Of a stretch of DNA of 64,000 nt, positions 1-9,939 are shown one piece after another; the stretch's first letter is position 1; every line of letters begins with the position of its first letter. The DNA is taken from assembly GCA_003402745.1 (NCBI GenBank), contig QQND01000002.1:22154-86153 (forward strand), given 5' to 3'. The stretch comes from Verrucomicrobiota bacterium (lineage in GTDB: Bacteria; Verrucomicrobiota; Verrucomicrobiia; Chthoniobacterales; Chthoniobacteraceae). The position numbers and the translations under genes are program-made. Under the pieces are notes generated by a model, which saw only the letters and a list, made by a program, of their open reading frames with translations, was not told where the DNA came from and ran no database searches.

Positions 1-351
1 CAGCCTCCGGAGACGGATCGTTTCGGAAAAACGTGGAACTACACGCTCACGGGTTTTGAGAAACTCAAGGGGCTGACAGATCAGAAATACTCCCTGCGCA
101 GTTCCGTGCTTGGCGATCTCTCGGAATTAAAAGTTGCCGAAAGGCTGCCATACGGAGCGCGGATTACGGCGGTGCCGCAGCGTGTGATTACCTTGCCGGG
201 CAACACAGAGGCCGTGAGTTTCAGCCTGGGCACGACCTCCTTGCTCAGCATGCTGGGCCCTGGAGTCGGCGACCTGCATCTTGCGTTCATTGGCACTAAA
301 ATCATCGTGGTTTGCGACCACACCTATTGGAAAATTTTCCCTCGCCCCTGA
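1..351 (+). CDS. C-terminal part of an unidentified protein (5' cut by window edge)
   Basis: Frame 1 is open from the first base to a TGA at 349-351, giving 116 residues ending in TYWKIFPRP. The segment is rich in beta-strand-like stretches and mentions no recognisable catalytic motif. The composition is loosely reminiscent of plastid-lipid-associated (PAP/fibrillin) or lipocalin-like folds, but I cannot confirm this. The stop codon overlaps the start of the DUF58 gene (TGATG), so the two are very probably translated from one mRNA. In the MoxR/Bat operons of PVC bacteria the gene before DUF58 is often the MoxR AAA ATPase; this fragment is not AAA-like, so MoxR, if present, lies further upstream. 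Confidence 0.6.
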   Translation, partial: QPPETDRFGKTWNYTLTGFEKLKGLTDQKYSLRSSVLGDLSELKVAERLPYGARITAVPQRVITLPGNTEAVSFSLGTTSLLSMLGPGVGDLHLAFIGTKIIVVCDHTYWKIFPRP

Positions 352-1301
352 TGGAAGCGTCGCCTCAACCTCAGGCAAAATCGGATGCGAATGAACCTGC
401 CAAGGCGGGCATCGCCGCATTTTTGAATCCCGCTGAGATGCACAAGCTTGGCCGTCTTTTGCTTCTTTCGCGAAACAAGGTGGAGGGCAATCTGGCTGGC
501 GCACACCGCAGTCCTTTACGCGGTCCAAGTTCGGAGTTTGCGGACCACAAAAGCTACGGTATCGGGGATGAGACCAGGCACATTGATTGGCGTGTTTTCG
601 CGCGTACTGACAGGTATTTTATTAAGCGCTATCAGGACGAGACGAACCTCCGCGTGTACCTGGTCCTCGACCGCAGCGCCTCGATGAATTACGCTTCAGG
701 CGACTGGCCTACAAAGTTTCAATTTGCCAGCCGTCTTGCCGCTGCGGTGGGCTACGTGATTGTAAAAGCGCGCGATTCGATCGGGCTTTTTCTGCATGGA
801 GAGAAGGTGGATGTGCGAATGGACGTCGGGAATTCATTCCAGCACCTGAACAACCTACTCAAGCATGTGCAGTCGCATCCGCCTGGAGGAGGTTCGGATG
901 TGGCAAAGACCCTGCATGAAATCGCCGCGTCCATCCGGCGGGGTGCGCTCGTCGTGGTGATCTCCGATCTCCTTGGTGATGAGGAGGAAATCGTCAAGGC
1001 ACTGGCGCATCTGCGCAAGCAGCGCCACGATGTGATTTTATTTCAAACGCTTGATCCTGCGGAGCTAGACCTCAGTTTACTTAAGCCCTGCGAATTGCAG
1101 GACATGGAGACGGGGGAGGAACTGGCGGTAAATCCAAGGGTGCTTGCGGAGGAGTATCAGGAGGTTTTTGGAAAGTTTCTCGAGCATTACAAGAAAGCCT
1201 GCGCGGGCATGAACATCGACTACCGGATCGTTCCAACTAATCAGCCGCTGGAATCTTTCGCGCGTGTTTACCTGTCGGAGCGGCGCCGGCTTTCCCGCTG
1301 A
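351..1301 (+). CDS. DUF58 domain protein (MoxR-associated, VWA-like)
   Basis: A 316-residue protein. The DUF58 signature is visible around residues 70-100: a GDETRHIDWRVFART stretch, corresponding to the family's typical D-x-x-R-x-I-D-W core. A VWA-like fold follows, with a MIDAS-type D-R-S-A-S at about residue 107 and a SDLL motif near residue 205. No transmembrane segment or signal peptide is present. DUF58 proteins occur next to MoxR AAA ATPases and BatA-type membrane VWA proteins and are thought to work with them in metal-dependent chaperone or complex-assembly functions at the membrane. The start at 351 was chosen because it overlaps the preceding stop and gives the expected family length. 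The next gene starts 9 bases after the stop. Confidence 0.9.
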   Translation: MEASPQPQAKSDANEPAKAGIAAFLNPAEMHKLGRLLLLSRNKVEGNLAGAHRSPLRGPSSEFADHKSYGIGDETRHIDWRVFARTDRYFIKRYQDETNLRVYLVLDRSASMNYASGDWPTKFQFASRLAAAVGYVIVKARDSIGLFLHGEKVDVRMDVGNSFQHLNNLLKHVQSHPPGGGSDVAKTLHEIAASIRRGALVVVISDLLGDEEEIVKALAHLRKQRHDVILFQTLDPAELDLSLLKPCELQDMETGEELAVNPRVLAEEYQEVFGKFLEHYKKACAGMNIDYRIVPTNQPLESFARVYLSERRRLSR

Positions 1302-1310
1302 TTTCCAGCC

Positions 1311-3473
1311 ATGTTTCTCGCACCGCTTTTTTTGATTGCAGCAGTCGTCGGCGCGACAATGCCTTTTTTTCTGCACCTCATGCAGAACCGAAAGAGGTTG
1401 CGCCTACCGTTTCCCACGGTGCGCTTTCTCAGGAAGGCGGAGAAGAACACCTCCCGGAGGATCCGCTTGGAGAATATTTTTCTGTGGCTACTGCGCACGC
1501 TGATCATGGTGCTTTTGGGCTCGGCGTTTGCGATGCCGATGATTCGCAGCGGTGGTGTGGGCTGGTTGGGAGAAGCGCCGCGCGATATTGCCATCGTGTT
1601 GGATGCCTCTTACAGCATGGGGTATCAGGTTGGAAAGGGTACGGTGTGGGACAAAAGCATCGACTCAGCGGTGGCTATCCTTGAGGGGCTGCGCGACCCC
1701 GATCGGTTTTGCATTTTTCTTGCACGCGATCAGCCCGAGGCAGTTTTTGCAGAGCCGGTATCCAATAAACAGGAGGGAATTGCGCGCCTTCGCACGCTGC
1801 AGCCGGGGCAGACAAGCTCTAGGGTCGTACCTGCTGTTAATGCTGCGATGAAAGCGCTTCTCAAGGCGGACCCACTGCGAGAGCACGAGATTCACATCAT
1901 CACCGACAATCAGGCTTTGCCGTGGCGCAACCTTAACAGCGGAGGCCTCGAAGCGCAGATTGAAGCCAAGACGGCTGTGTTCGTTTCGCTACTTGGCGTT
2001 TCGGCCCCGGAAAATACCGCGATAGTTTCCTTGGATCTTCAGCCGCCGGTGGTACGCAAGGGCGCTGAAATGCGTGCCGTGGTGAAGCTTCGGCATACTG
2101 GCCGGCCGGTGGACACCGCCCTTTCCCTTTTTATTGATGATCGGGAAATCAGCCGCAGACATGTGAATGCCGCAGATACAGACTCTGCAGAGCCGAGCTT
2201 TACGATGCCATTGCTCGAGGTTGGGGTGCACGCAGCCCGCATTCAGACTCCGGATGACAATCTGCAGGCCGACAACGTATTTTATTTTCTGGTGAAGGTT
2301 CAGGAGCAGATGCCGTCTCTTATCGTTGGCTCCGAAAGCGAGACGTTATTTTTGCGGACCGCTTTGCGCACAGGGTTCGGGGGTGAGAACTCGATTGAAG
2401 CGACTACTCCCGAACGGATGACGGAAAAGCCGTTGTCTCGCTACGCGAGTGTGGTGCTTTGCAACGCACTGCCTCTTTTTGGCCAGGCAATTTCTGCGGT
2501 GGAATCGTATGTAAAGTCGGGTGGCGTGTTGGTGGTTTTTCCAGGGATGGGCGCGAAACCGGAAGCCTATGTTTCCTGGACCTGTCTGCCGGGCGTCCCC
2601 AGCCGCGTTGAGGATCTGCCGTTATCGCAGCGCAACCGCGTGCTTACCTGGGATCAACCGCAGCATGCCCTTGTGCGGAACTTGCGCGAGGGAATTGGGA
2701 TTCCTTCAATTTCCATCCGACGCAGACTGGCCTTCGACACCCTGCAGGAAGGGGCGCAGCGGCTGGTTTCCATGGGAGCCAACCAACCTTTTCTCTTGGA
2801 GCGGCCCTTTGGCGCCGGTCGTGTTCTTTTGTTTGCGGTCTCGGGGGATAGCGCGTGGAGCGATTTTCCGCTCTCGCCTTTTTTCCTGCCGCTTTTGTTG
2901 CAATGCGCCGAGTATGGTGGGGGCGTTGGTTCGAAAACGCCCTTTGAGTGGGCGACAGACTATTTGCCGCTGAGCGATCGTTTTCCGGATTTGAAAACAC
3001 CCCCCACGTTGAAGGCTCCCGATGGGCAGCCGGTTTCAGTGCGGGCCTCTGTGCTTGAAGGGCGGACGGTGTTAAATGCAGAAAACCTGTTGTTGCCTGG
3101 CTTTTATGCGCTGACTTCGCCTGAAAGTCCCGAGGGGAAGCCAGTGCTGGCCGTTAACATACTGAGGGAGGAATCGGACCTGACACCGACTGCTGAAGCG
3201 GAGGTACAAAAACAGCTTGGGATTGAAAATGCGGCTTTTGCGTACGACCTGGAGACACTGCGAACGCTCATTGAGGAGCATCGCTTGGGGCGCACTTTTG
3301 GCGAGCACCTGCTTTGGCTGGCGCTTCTTTTGATGGCCGTTGAGTTTGTTTGCGCAAACATTCTGGGCCGTTCCAAGGGCGGGGGCCGCGATTTGAGCGG
3401 GTCCCAAGAAAGCATTGGGATAGGGAGTGGGGCGCGGTTTTTAAGAAACGAATCTGCGGGGGCGGAGGGCTGA
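1311..3473 (+). CDS. BatA-like membrane protein with VWA domain
   Basis: A 720-residue protein. The N-terminus (about 1-80) matches the BatA/aerotolerance N-terminal domain: a hydrophobic helix followed by the typical R-x-R-L-x-F-P-T-V-R-F-L segment and a second hydrophobic helix. A VWA domain follows with a D-A-S-Y-S MIDAS motif near residue 95. The middle and C-terminal parts resemble the class I glutamine-amidotransferase-like fold found in these Bat proteins (GGVLVVFPG, FGAGRVLLFAV). A last hydrophobic helix lies near residues 667-687. The VWA domain is expected to face the cell exterior/periplasm or membrane surface. It sits between the DUF58 gene and a second VWA membrane protein, as usual in PVC Bat operons. 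The exact substrate of these systems is unknown. Confidence 0.9.
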   Translation: MFLAPLFLIAAVVGATMPFFLHLMQNRKRLRLPFPTVRFLRKAEKNTSRRIRLENIFLWLLRTLIMVLLGSAFAMPMIRSGGVGWLGEAPRDIAIVLDASYSMGYQVGKGTVWDKSIDSAVAILEGLRDPDRFCIFLARDQPEAVFAEPVSNKQEGIARLRTLQPGQTSSRVVPAVNAAMKALLKADPLREHEIHIITDNQALPWRNLNSGGLEAQIEAKTAVFVSLLGVSAPENTAIVSLDLQPPVVRKGAEMRAVVKLRHTGRPVDTALSLFIDDREISRRHVNAADTDSAEPSFTMPLLEVGVHAARIQTPDDNLQADNVFYFLVKVQEQMPSLIVGSESETLFLRTALRTGFGGENSIEATTPERMTEKPLSRYASVVLCNALPLFGQAISAVESYVKSGGVLVVFPGMGAKPEAYVSWTCLPGVPSRVEDLPLSQRNRVLTWDQPQHALVRNLREGIGIPSISIRRRLAFDTLQEGAQRLVSMGANQPFLLERPFGAGRVLLFAVSGDSAWSDFPLSPFFLPLLLQCAEYGGGVGSKTPFEWATDYLPLSDRFPDLKTPPTLKAPDGQPVSVRASVLEGRTVLNAENLLLPGFYALTSPESPEGKPVLAVNILREESDLTPTAEAEVQKQLGIENAAFAYDLETLRTLIEEHRLGRTFGEHLLWLALLLMAVEFVCANILGRSKGGGRDLSGSQESIGIGSGARFLRNESAGAEG

Positions 3474-3488
3474 GAAGGTGATTGAGGT

Positions 3489-5693
3489 ATGATTGTCTTG
3501 GAGCACACTTTTCCGCTTTGGGCGATTGTGGTGATCATCACGATGGCGCTCGGGCTTGGGCTGTGTACTGCATGGTTGTTTTTGCAGCGGCGGGTTATCA
3601 ACGCTGTTCTCGTGTTTTTCTATGTTCTTGTGCTTGGAGGGATGGCGTGGTGCATGTTGCTGCCAGGCATCCGGAACACGTTCACGCAGGTGCGGAAGCC
3701 GCGTTTCATCGTGGCCTTGGATACTTCGCAAAGCATGGCGCTGACTCCCTCGCCGGAGGTTCCGAGTCGGTGGAAGGTTGCACAGGAAGCGCTCAAGCGC
3801 CCCTGGTTTTCGACGGTAGCGGGTGAGTGTGAGGTCGAGTTTTTCCCGTTCGATATTGAGCTTTCTGAGAACACTCGCATTTCTGAGGCGGGTTCGCTCA
3901 AGCCCGAGGGAGCTGCCACGCGGTTGCGCCAAGCTTTGAAAAAAATTGCTGAACATTCCGCAGGTTTGAATGTAGCGGGGATGTTACTTCTGAGTGACGG
4001 AATGGACACAGGGGAGGCTCTGGACGACTGGGCGGGGGTGTCTCAGCCTTTCCCAGTTTACACGGTGCGGTTGGAGCCCCCGGGAGGATGGAAGCAGGAT
4101 CCGGATGTGCGGATTGATGCCGTGACAACCTCGCGTCGGGTGACGCTCGGATGGAAGTCCGAGTTGAAAGTGAAGGTCTCCGGGCAGGGGACCCGCGGCG
4201 CTTCCGTGGCCGTGCAGTTGTATGAAAATGGCGCGCTGCTGAGCGAGGTTCCAACACAAATTCCCGATGAAGGCGGCGAAAGGGAAATTACTTTTGAGTT
4301 GGACCATCCAAAAATGGGTGCGTTTCAGTATCGCGTTTTTGTGCCGCCACTCAGCGGTGAAAAAAACAAAGAAGACAACGAGCAGTTAGTGAGTGTCGAG
4401 GTTGTGGATGCCAAAAACCGCCTGCTGTATCTGGAGGGTGTTCCACGCTGGGAATACAAGTACGTCCGGCGCATGCTTCTGGCGGAACGTCAGATTTCCC
4501 CGATCATTTTTTTCACTGGGCCAGACGGCGCGCCTCACGGGGGCACGCCTGTCGGGAACGTCACCGCTGACATGACGCCCCAGCAGTTGGCCTACTTCAA
4601 AATCATCATGCTCGGGAACATCGATGCCAAGGAACTCGGCGCCGCTCGGGCAAAGAACTTGGTCAAGTTTGTGGAGGAGGGCGGAAGTCTTATTTTGCTC
4701 GGTGGCGCGAAGGGTTGGAGTGCTGGAGGTTTGGCGGAGACGGATCTGGGTAAGATTTTGCCGGTGCGTGGTGTCGATGTGAAGACCCTAGAAGGCGAAA
4801 AGCCGTATCCGGTCAAACTCAGCGAAGCGGCGCGCGGTCACCCGGCGTTTGCGGGTGACGCGGCGTTTTGGCAGAACATTCCTCCTGTTCTGTCGCTCTT
4901 TACTGGGTTCACCTTGTCCTCTGGGGCAGAGACGCTGGTGACGGCGGACACCCCCTCGGGACAGCAACCGGTGGTGGCAACTCAGCGCTTCGGACAGGGC
5001 AAAGTAACGGCGATCCTTACCGACTCGCTGTGGCGCTGGCAGCTTGGACCGGAGGCAGGCAAAGCGCGGCCTTACGAACGGTTTTGGACGCAGTTGATTT
5101 CGTGGCTGCTTCCCAGACAGGAGGCTCTAGACGGCATGCGCCTCGAGTTTTTCGCAGATCGGGACCAGATTTTCCTCGGCGAAGCCATTGATTTGAATGC
5201 GCGCTTTGGGACTGATGAGCTTTCAAAACCCGACAGCGTTGAGGCGAAAATTACGCTGCCCGACAAGCGCGAGGTGCCTTATCGCATGGCCCCGCAGTTG
5301 GTGAGTCTGCCTTCCGGAAAGAGTTTTCCTGGGTTTACGGTTTCATTCTCTGCAACGCAGCCTGGTCTCTATAACGTGAGCGGTTCGGCGAAAATGAAGG
5401 GTCAGACTTACGCCAGTGAGCCGTTCAGTTTCTTTGTAAAACCGCACTCGCCGGAAACGGTCCCGCGGCCTGGAAAAGTAGAGGTGTTGCAGGCGATTTC
5501 TGCGGCAAGTGGAGGACGGTTTTTCGACTCGCTTGAGGATCTCAATGAGCATCTTGGAAAGCTTCAGTTTCACAGCAGCGAACAGAAGCTTTCAGACTAC
5601 AGAACCCTCTGGCGTGAATGGCCCTCTGTGATCGTTCTGATGACTTTGCTTGCCGCCTCGTGGGGCTTGAGGAAAAGCCAAAATATGCCGTGA
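3489..5693 (+). CDS. Membrane-anchored VWA / GATase-like protein of the Bat operon
   Basis: A 734-residue protein. Two hydrophobic helices lie at about residues 10-32 and 36-58, then a VWA-like domain with MIDAS motif D-T-S-Q-S near residue 77 and L-L-S-D-G-M-D near residue 165. A beta-rich segment follows, then a glutamine-amidotransferase-like fold (GGSLILLGGAKGW, about residue 398, and FGQGKVTAILTDS, about residue 501). A C-terminal hydrophobic helix (VIVLMTLLAASWGL) ends the protein. This is the standard second large VWA component of PVC-type Bat operons. The 15-base gap to the previous gene supports cotranscription. It probably forms a membrane complex with the BatA-like and DUF58 proteins; this is inferred from context. 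Confidence 0.85.
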   Translation: MIVLEHTFPLWAIVVIITMALGLGLCTAWLFLQRRVINAVLVFFYVLVLGGMAWCMLLPGIRNTFTQVRKPRFIVALDTSQSMALTPSPEVPSRWKVAQEALKRPWFSTVAGECEVEFFPFDIELSENTRISEAGSLKPEGAATRLRQALKKIAEHSAGLNVAGMLLLSDGMDTGEALDDWAGVSQPFPVYTVRLEPPGGWKQDPDVRIDAVTTSRRVTLGWKSELKVKVSGQGTRGASVAVQLYENGALLSEVPTQIPDEGGEREITFELDHPKMGAFQYRVFVPPLSGEKNKEDNEQLVSVEVVDAKNRLLYLEGVPRWEYKYVRRMLLAERQISPIIFFTGPDGAPHGGTPVGNVTADMTPQQLAYFKIIMLGNIDAKELGAARAKNLVKFVEEGGSLILLGGAKGWSAGGLAETDLGKILPVRGVDVKTLEGEKPYPVKLSEAARGHPAFAGDAAFWQNIPPVLSLFTGFTLSSGAETLVTADTPSGQQPVVATQRFGQGKVTAILTDSLWRWQLGPEAGKARPYERFWTQLISWLLPRQEALDGMRLEFFADRDQIFLGEAIDLNARFGTDELSKPDSVEAKITLPDKREVPYRMAPQLVSLPSGKSFPGFTVSFSATQPGLYNVSGSAKMKGQTYASEPFSFFVKPHSPETVPRPGKVEVLQAISAASGGRFFDSLEDLNEHLGKLQFHSSEQKLSDYRTLWREWPSVIVLMTLLAASWGLRKSQNMP

Positions 5694-5731
5694 TTAGAAT
5701 AAGCGCTTCGAGTAAAATACAGGCTCCATCC

Positions 5732-6343
5732 ATGCGTTTTTCCCTCCCCTTCTTTTTTTTCGCTGCGCTTGCGCTCCAGGCGGCTCCGCCCGGTCCCGCG
5801 GGACCGTCCATCATCGAGAATGGCAGCTTTGATGACCCGGTTGATCCGCTGAAGGGATGGATTGTCGACTATGCGTTTACAGGGAACTCGAACTACATTG
5901 GAAACAAATCACATGTTTCCATCGCGACCGAGGGGGTGCGTAAAAATGTCGTGCAGTTTGGTTCTGCCGGCGATGCGGGAGTGAAGATGGAGTGTCGAAG
6001 TTTCGTACTCGAGCGTGGGTTCAAGTACACCTGCACGTTGGACATCAAGGGTGGGGGCTACCGGATTTACTTTGCAGGATATCAGTTTGCGCCAGGAGTG
6101 CGTCCGCATGAGAGTCCCGATCTTGGGGAGCTTCGGATGATTTATCAGAGCAAGGCAGCTGTCGGGTCCAGCGCTGAATGGAAGCAGGAGAAGTTGGAGC
6201 TTCCGGGGGTGACGCTCTCGCAGCAGGCAATCGACCATTTGAAGAAAGTACGTTACCTCACGGTGTATATTTGGATGGCGAAGCCTGGTTGTGTCGACAA
6301 CGTAAACATCGTGAAAACGGCAGATCCGGCAATGAATTTTTAA
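5732..6343 (+). CDS. Small secreted protein with carbohydrate-binding-like beta-sandwich
   Basis: The chosen start at 5732 gives a 203-residue protein with a clean signal peptide (MRFSLPFFFFAALALQA, cleavage near APP). The frame is open further upstream but that part overlaps the previous gene. The mature part begins ENGSFDDP and continues as an all-beta domain, the pattern of a galactose-binding-like/CBM fold (N-G-S-F-D start, paired aromatic strands). No catalytic residues can be named. The gene is embedded in the Bat operon between the VWA protein and the coiled-coil membrane protein, so it is a likely extracytoplasmic partner or substrate of that complex. Function unknown. Confidence 0.8.
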   Translation: MRFSLPFFFFAALALQAAPPGPAGPSIIENGSFDDPVDPLKGWIVDYAFTGNSNYIGNKSHVSIATEGVRKNVVQFGSAGDAGVKMECRSFVLERGFKYTCTLDIKGGGYRIYFAGYQFAPGVRPHESPDLGELRMIYQSKAAVGSSAEWKQEKLELPGVTLSQQAIDHLKKVRYLTVYIWMAKPGCVDNVNIVKTADPAMNF

Positions 6344-6357
6344 GCAAGGTATTCGTT

Positions 6358-9300
6358 ATGTCCTCCCAATACGTAGCCAAACTCGAACAGATCGGCCGGA
6401 GCCTCAATCTCTGGCGCGCGGAGCTTCAGCTTTCGCTTGGATTGGCGGTGATTGGTGGTTGGGTGTGGGCCCTAGGATTGCTCGACGTTTGGCTGCGCAT
6501 GGAGCGCTCGGCGCGGATCGCAACGTGGTTTGTTTTGCTAGGGCTTATCGGGGCCACGCTTTGGGTGGTGCGCAGTGCTTTAAGGACGGTCTTTACGCTC
6601 GAGAGCGTGGCTGCGACGCTGGAAAAGGCATTCCCGCAGCTTGACAATCGTCTGATCAATTATCTGCAGCTTTCGCGCAACCCGGAGGGAGATCCGTTTA
6701 AAGTCGCTTATGTGAAGGCTGGTGTGCCGGCTTTTCAGAACCTCGACCCGCGGAAAATGCGAGATCGAGCAAAACACCGTCGCAATTGGATGGCTGCTGC
6801 AATGGCCTCGGTGCTGCTTCTTTTGCCCCTCTTTGTTTTTGGTCAAGCGTGGTCCGTGGCGCTTTGGCGAACGGTGAATCCTTTCACGACGATGGCCCCG
6901 CCGAGTCTAACGAGAATTTTAAAGGTAGAACCCGGTCATTCGACGGTGGTCCAGGGCGATGCGCTCTCGCTCAATTGCACGGTGAAGGGTTTTGAAGGGC
7001 ACGAGGTGCGCGTGGAAATTGAACCCAACGACTCAATCAAAAGCGTGTATTCCATTGGTTATGTGCGAGGTGGGGAAGCGCAGGATTTCAGCTACAGGCT
7101 GCCCAAAGTCACCACTGGCTTTCGCTATCGTTTCAGGGCCGGAGACGCGCAGGGGTCTGAGTGGTTCGTCATTGGCACGCGGCCTCCGCCCGCTTTTACG
7201 GGGATTTCGATTGTGGTTGTTCCTCCCTCTTACATGAGGATTCCCGTGCGCACGATTGATGCACGTGAAGGCCGGTTGTTGATCCCGGAAGGTTCGGCGG
7301 TGCGTCTTACCACTACAGCCAACGTGCCTCTTGCCGGCGTCAAAACGGGCGGGGTATCCAAAGAGCCAATTCAGTTTTCGATGGTCGGCGACAATCCGAA
7401 TGTATGGACGGCTAGTTTGTTGATCACCGCCGGTTCGTCTTTCGCTCTGCGTGGCGAGGACACTTCGTCTCTCGCATTTGAGGAGACCATTCCGTTCGCG
7501 GTGGAACCGGACAAGGCCGCGGGCATTGAAATTGTTTCGCCTGGGAGCCGCGCAACGCTTCCCCGCGGGGAACGGCCGCAGATTGAATTTCGTGTGGCCG
7601 ACGACTTTGGAATTTCGGCGGTCGTATTGGAGGAAGTGAAGTTGGATGCGACTCCCGAAGATTCCGGAACGGAGTTGAAGCGTTGGAAGGTGGACGGACT
7701 TCGGGAGTTCCGGCAGGTTTGGCGCAGTGAAACTGCTCCCTCGGGTGGAACTGATGTGGCCTATCGTCTTATCGCCTTCGATAACAAGCCGCGCAGCCCT
7801 AATCGATCGGTCTCGGCGAATGTGGTTTTCAACGTCCCGCTTGCGGCTGAGGCGGCAAAGCAACAGGAAGCGCTCGACAAAGAAGCCCGGACGAATATTG
7901 AAAAAGCCATCGAGTTGCAGAAAAAAAATTTAGCGGACACCACGCGCTACAAGGAAGCGCTCAAGTCGACGCAGGAGGGAAAGTGGAAGGGCGCGGCGGA
8001 AGTGCAGACGGAGATTCGCAGCATTGTGCACGATCTCTTGGCCAATCCGCTTAAACCGCTCGGGAACCTCAGCGGGGCTGTGCAAAAGCTTTATGTAAAC
8101 GAGATGGTACTCGTGGTGGACGCTCTGCAGTCTGTTCCAGCGGCTGATGAAAGGAAGAAGGGGACGCTGGCTGCGGAAGCCGTCGTGTTGGAGACGACAA
8201 TTTTGAAACACTTGACGTCGGCAGTTGCAGCGCAAGACGGGGCCAAAATTGAGCGGAGTGTAGGAGGCCTTAGCACGTTGCTAGAATCTCTTCTGCGCAA
8301 CCAGAATACGGCGCTCAAGCAGACCCTGAGCGTTGTTGAAAGCAAAGCAAAGGTGGGCAAGCCGCTGGTTGACATGCAGGACAAAATCGGAGCGGAAATG
8401 GCCAGCTTTCTTGCTGCGTGCAAGGAAGAGGCCGCGCAAGCCATACAAACCGATGCTGCGCTCGCTGGCACGATCGAACGTATGGTGGCAAAAGCCAATG
8501 AACTTAAGATTCGCAGTGACATGGTAATCGCCGCTGAGCGACTTGAACAGAATCAGAGCGGCGACGCGGTTCCCTTGGAGGAGCGTGTGGTTAGTGGGTT
8601 GAAGGTTTTGCAGGCGATGTTCGATCAAATCAAGCTGCAGGAGGAAGTGGAGAAGCGAGAGCTTTTGACGGAGGCCGTGAAGCAAGCCAAGGACAAGATC
8701 GAGAAGCTTGAAGCGCTCAACGAAAAAGTGAAGGAAGCGATGGAGCAGGTGAAGGGCCAGAAGAACAAGGATGACCAGAAGATGGACGAGATGGAGGAAG
8801 AGGTTGCAGCGTTAAAGGCAAACATCAAAGAGGCGCTGCTTGAGATTCCCAACGACTTGCATATTTTCACGGAGTTGAATGTCGCCAACGACCTCGTTGA
8901 GGATGTTTTTTCAGTGTTTCAGGAAATTGAGCAGGAAAAAGGATCCGAGCAGGACGGGGCGGATCAGGTCAAGGAGGCGGGCTTTGCCAAGGAGGACGCG
9001 CTCCTCGCCCAGATGGGTGAGGCAAAGAAGCGCCTGGATGCCATGGAAATCTGGCTGGCGGAAAAGCCTGATGAGCTGAAGGTGACCACGGAGGCCCATG
9101 ACAAGGCCGAAATGCCGGAATCGGGCATCGCGCTCGCTGAGCTCGCCGCCGCTGCTCAGGATCTTTTGAGTGATCTTCTTAAAGAGGACAAAAAAATGGC
9201 GGAGGAGGCCAATGACAGTGCCACCAATCATGCGATGCCTGATGTCACCCCGGGTGGCGAAGTGGCCGAAGGGGACATTTCATCGTTTGCAGCTCAGGGA

Positions 9301-9939
9301 AAGAGCGGCAACCAGACGCCCGACCATAAGGAACAGGACGGCAGATCGAATGTCGGCCGGCAGGGGATGTCTGTGGGTGAGACGGCAGCGGGTTCGGGCA
9401 CCATTGGCGAGGGGGATAAGAACATTGAAGCGCGTCGAACAGAGGAGCCGATGCAGAGTGGCAAAGTGGACCTTGCCGGTGAGGCCGACACGAAGGCAAC
9501 TGGCGGAGGGAAGCTTGGGACAGGCAAGGCAGATTCTATGGGCATGGGCGGGGGGGCAGAGCGCGTGGATTCCATGGAAGCAGGTTCCAACGAAGGAATG
9601 GCTGCACTGATGGCGCGCCAAGCCGATGCTCTTTACGCGAAGGCGTCGATGAAGAATGTGCGTGTGGATTCGCTAAAGTCCGCTGCGCATGAGTTGAAGC
9701 AGGCCTCCGATGCGGTGGCGAAGGGGAATATTGAACAGATGCGGGAATTTCGTAACATGGCGATTTCTTCGTTGAGCCGTGCGACGACAAACCTTTCTGC
9801 CGCACCCTCGGGAGCAATGGAGGCGAAGGGTGCAACGGGCGCTCTGAACGGAATGATTGAAAGTGGTCCGGACCACGCTCCACCGAAATACCGGGGCAAG
9901 GTTGCTGAATATTACAAGGCGCTAAACGGTGCTCTATGA
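6358..9939 (+). CDS. Large DUF4175-like membrane coiled-coil protein of the Bat operon
   Basis: A 1193-residue protein from the ATG at 6358; the frame is open from 6178 but that would overlap the preceding gene. Three hydrophobic helices lie at about residues 25-45, 54-75 and 140-160. Residues about 170-490 are beta-rich (Ig-like). A long charged helical part, very probably coiled coil, runs from about 500 to 930, and a Gly/Glu-rich low-complexity linker from about 960 to 1090 precedes a short helical C-terminus. Proteins with this layout are the usual last gene of Bat operons in Verrucomicrobia and Planctomycetes and resemble the DUF4175 group. Its stop overlaps the SagB-like start by four bases (ATGA), so the downstream genes are translationally coupled to it. 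Confidence 0.8.
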   Translation: MSSQYVAKLEQIGRSLNLWRAELQLSLGLAVIGGWVWALGLLDVWLRMERSARIATWFVLLGLIGATLWVVRSALRTVFTLESVAATLEKAFPQLDNRLINYLQLSRNPEGDPFKVAYVKAGVPAFQNLDPRKMRDRAKHRRNWMAAAMASVLLLLPLFVFGQAWSVALWRTVNPFTTMAPPSLTRILKVEPGHSTVVQGDALSLNCTVKGFEGHEVRVEIEPNDSIKSVYSIGYVRGGEAQDFSYRLPKVTTGFRYRFRAGDAQGSEWFVIGTRPPPAFTGISIVVVPPSYMRIPVRTIDAREGRLLIPEGSAVRLTTTANVPLAGVKTGGVSKEPIQFSMVGDNPNVWTASLLITAGSSFALRGEDTSSLAFEETIPFAVEPDKAAGIEIVSPGSRATLPRGERPQIEFRVADDFGISAVVLEEVKLDATPEDSGTELKRWKVDGLREFRQVWRSETAPSGGTDVAYRLIAFDNKPRSPNRSVSANVVFNVPLAAEAAKQQEALDKEARTNIEKAIELQKKNLADTTRYKEALKSTQEGKWKGAAEVQTEIRSIVHDLLANPLKPLGNLSGAVQKLYVNEMVLVVDALQSVPAADERKKGTLAAEAVVLETTILKHLTSAVAAQDGAKIERSVGGLSTLLESLLRNQNTALKQTLSVVESKAKVGKPLVDMQDKIGAEMASFLAACKEEAAQAIQTDAALAGTIERMVAKANELKIRSDMVIAAERLEQNQSGDAVPLEERVVSGLKVLQAMFDQIKLQEEVEKRELLTEAVKQAKDKIEKLEALNEKVKEAMEQVKGQKNKDDQKMDEMEEEVAALKANIKEALLEIPNDLHIFTELNVANDLVEDVFSVFQEIEQEKGSEQDGADQVKEAGFAKEDALLAQMGEAKKRLDAMEIWLAEKPDELKVTTEAHDKAEMPESGIALAELAAAAQDLLSDLLKEDKKMAEEANDSATNHAMPDVTPGGEVAEGDISSFAAQGKSGNQTPDHKEQDGRSNVGRQGMSVGETAAGSGTIGEGDKNIEARRTEEPMQSGKVDLAGEADTKATGGGKLGTGKADSMGMGGGAERVDSMEAGSNEGMAALMARQADALYAKASMKNVRVDSLKSAAHELKQASDAVAKGNIEQMREFRNMAISSLSRATTNLSAAPSGAMEAKGATGALNGMIESGPDHAPPKYRGKVAEYYKALNGAL

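Noticed and set aside
6178..6357. Upstream in-frame start for the 1193-residue Bat protein
   Set aside because: It overlaps the secreted-protein gene and gives no membrane or signal features; ATG 6358 follows its stop by 14 bases.
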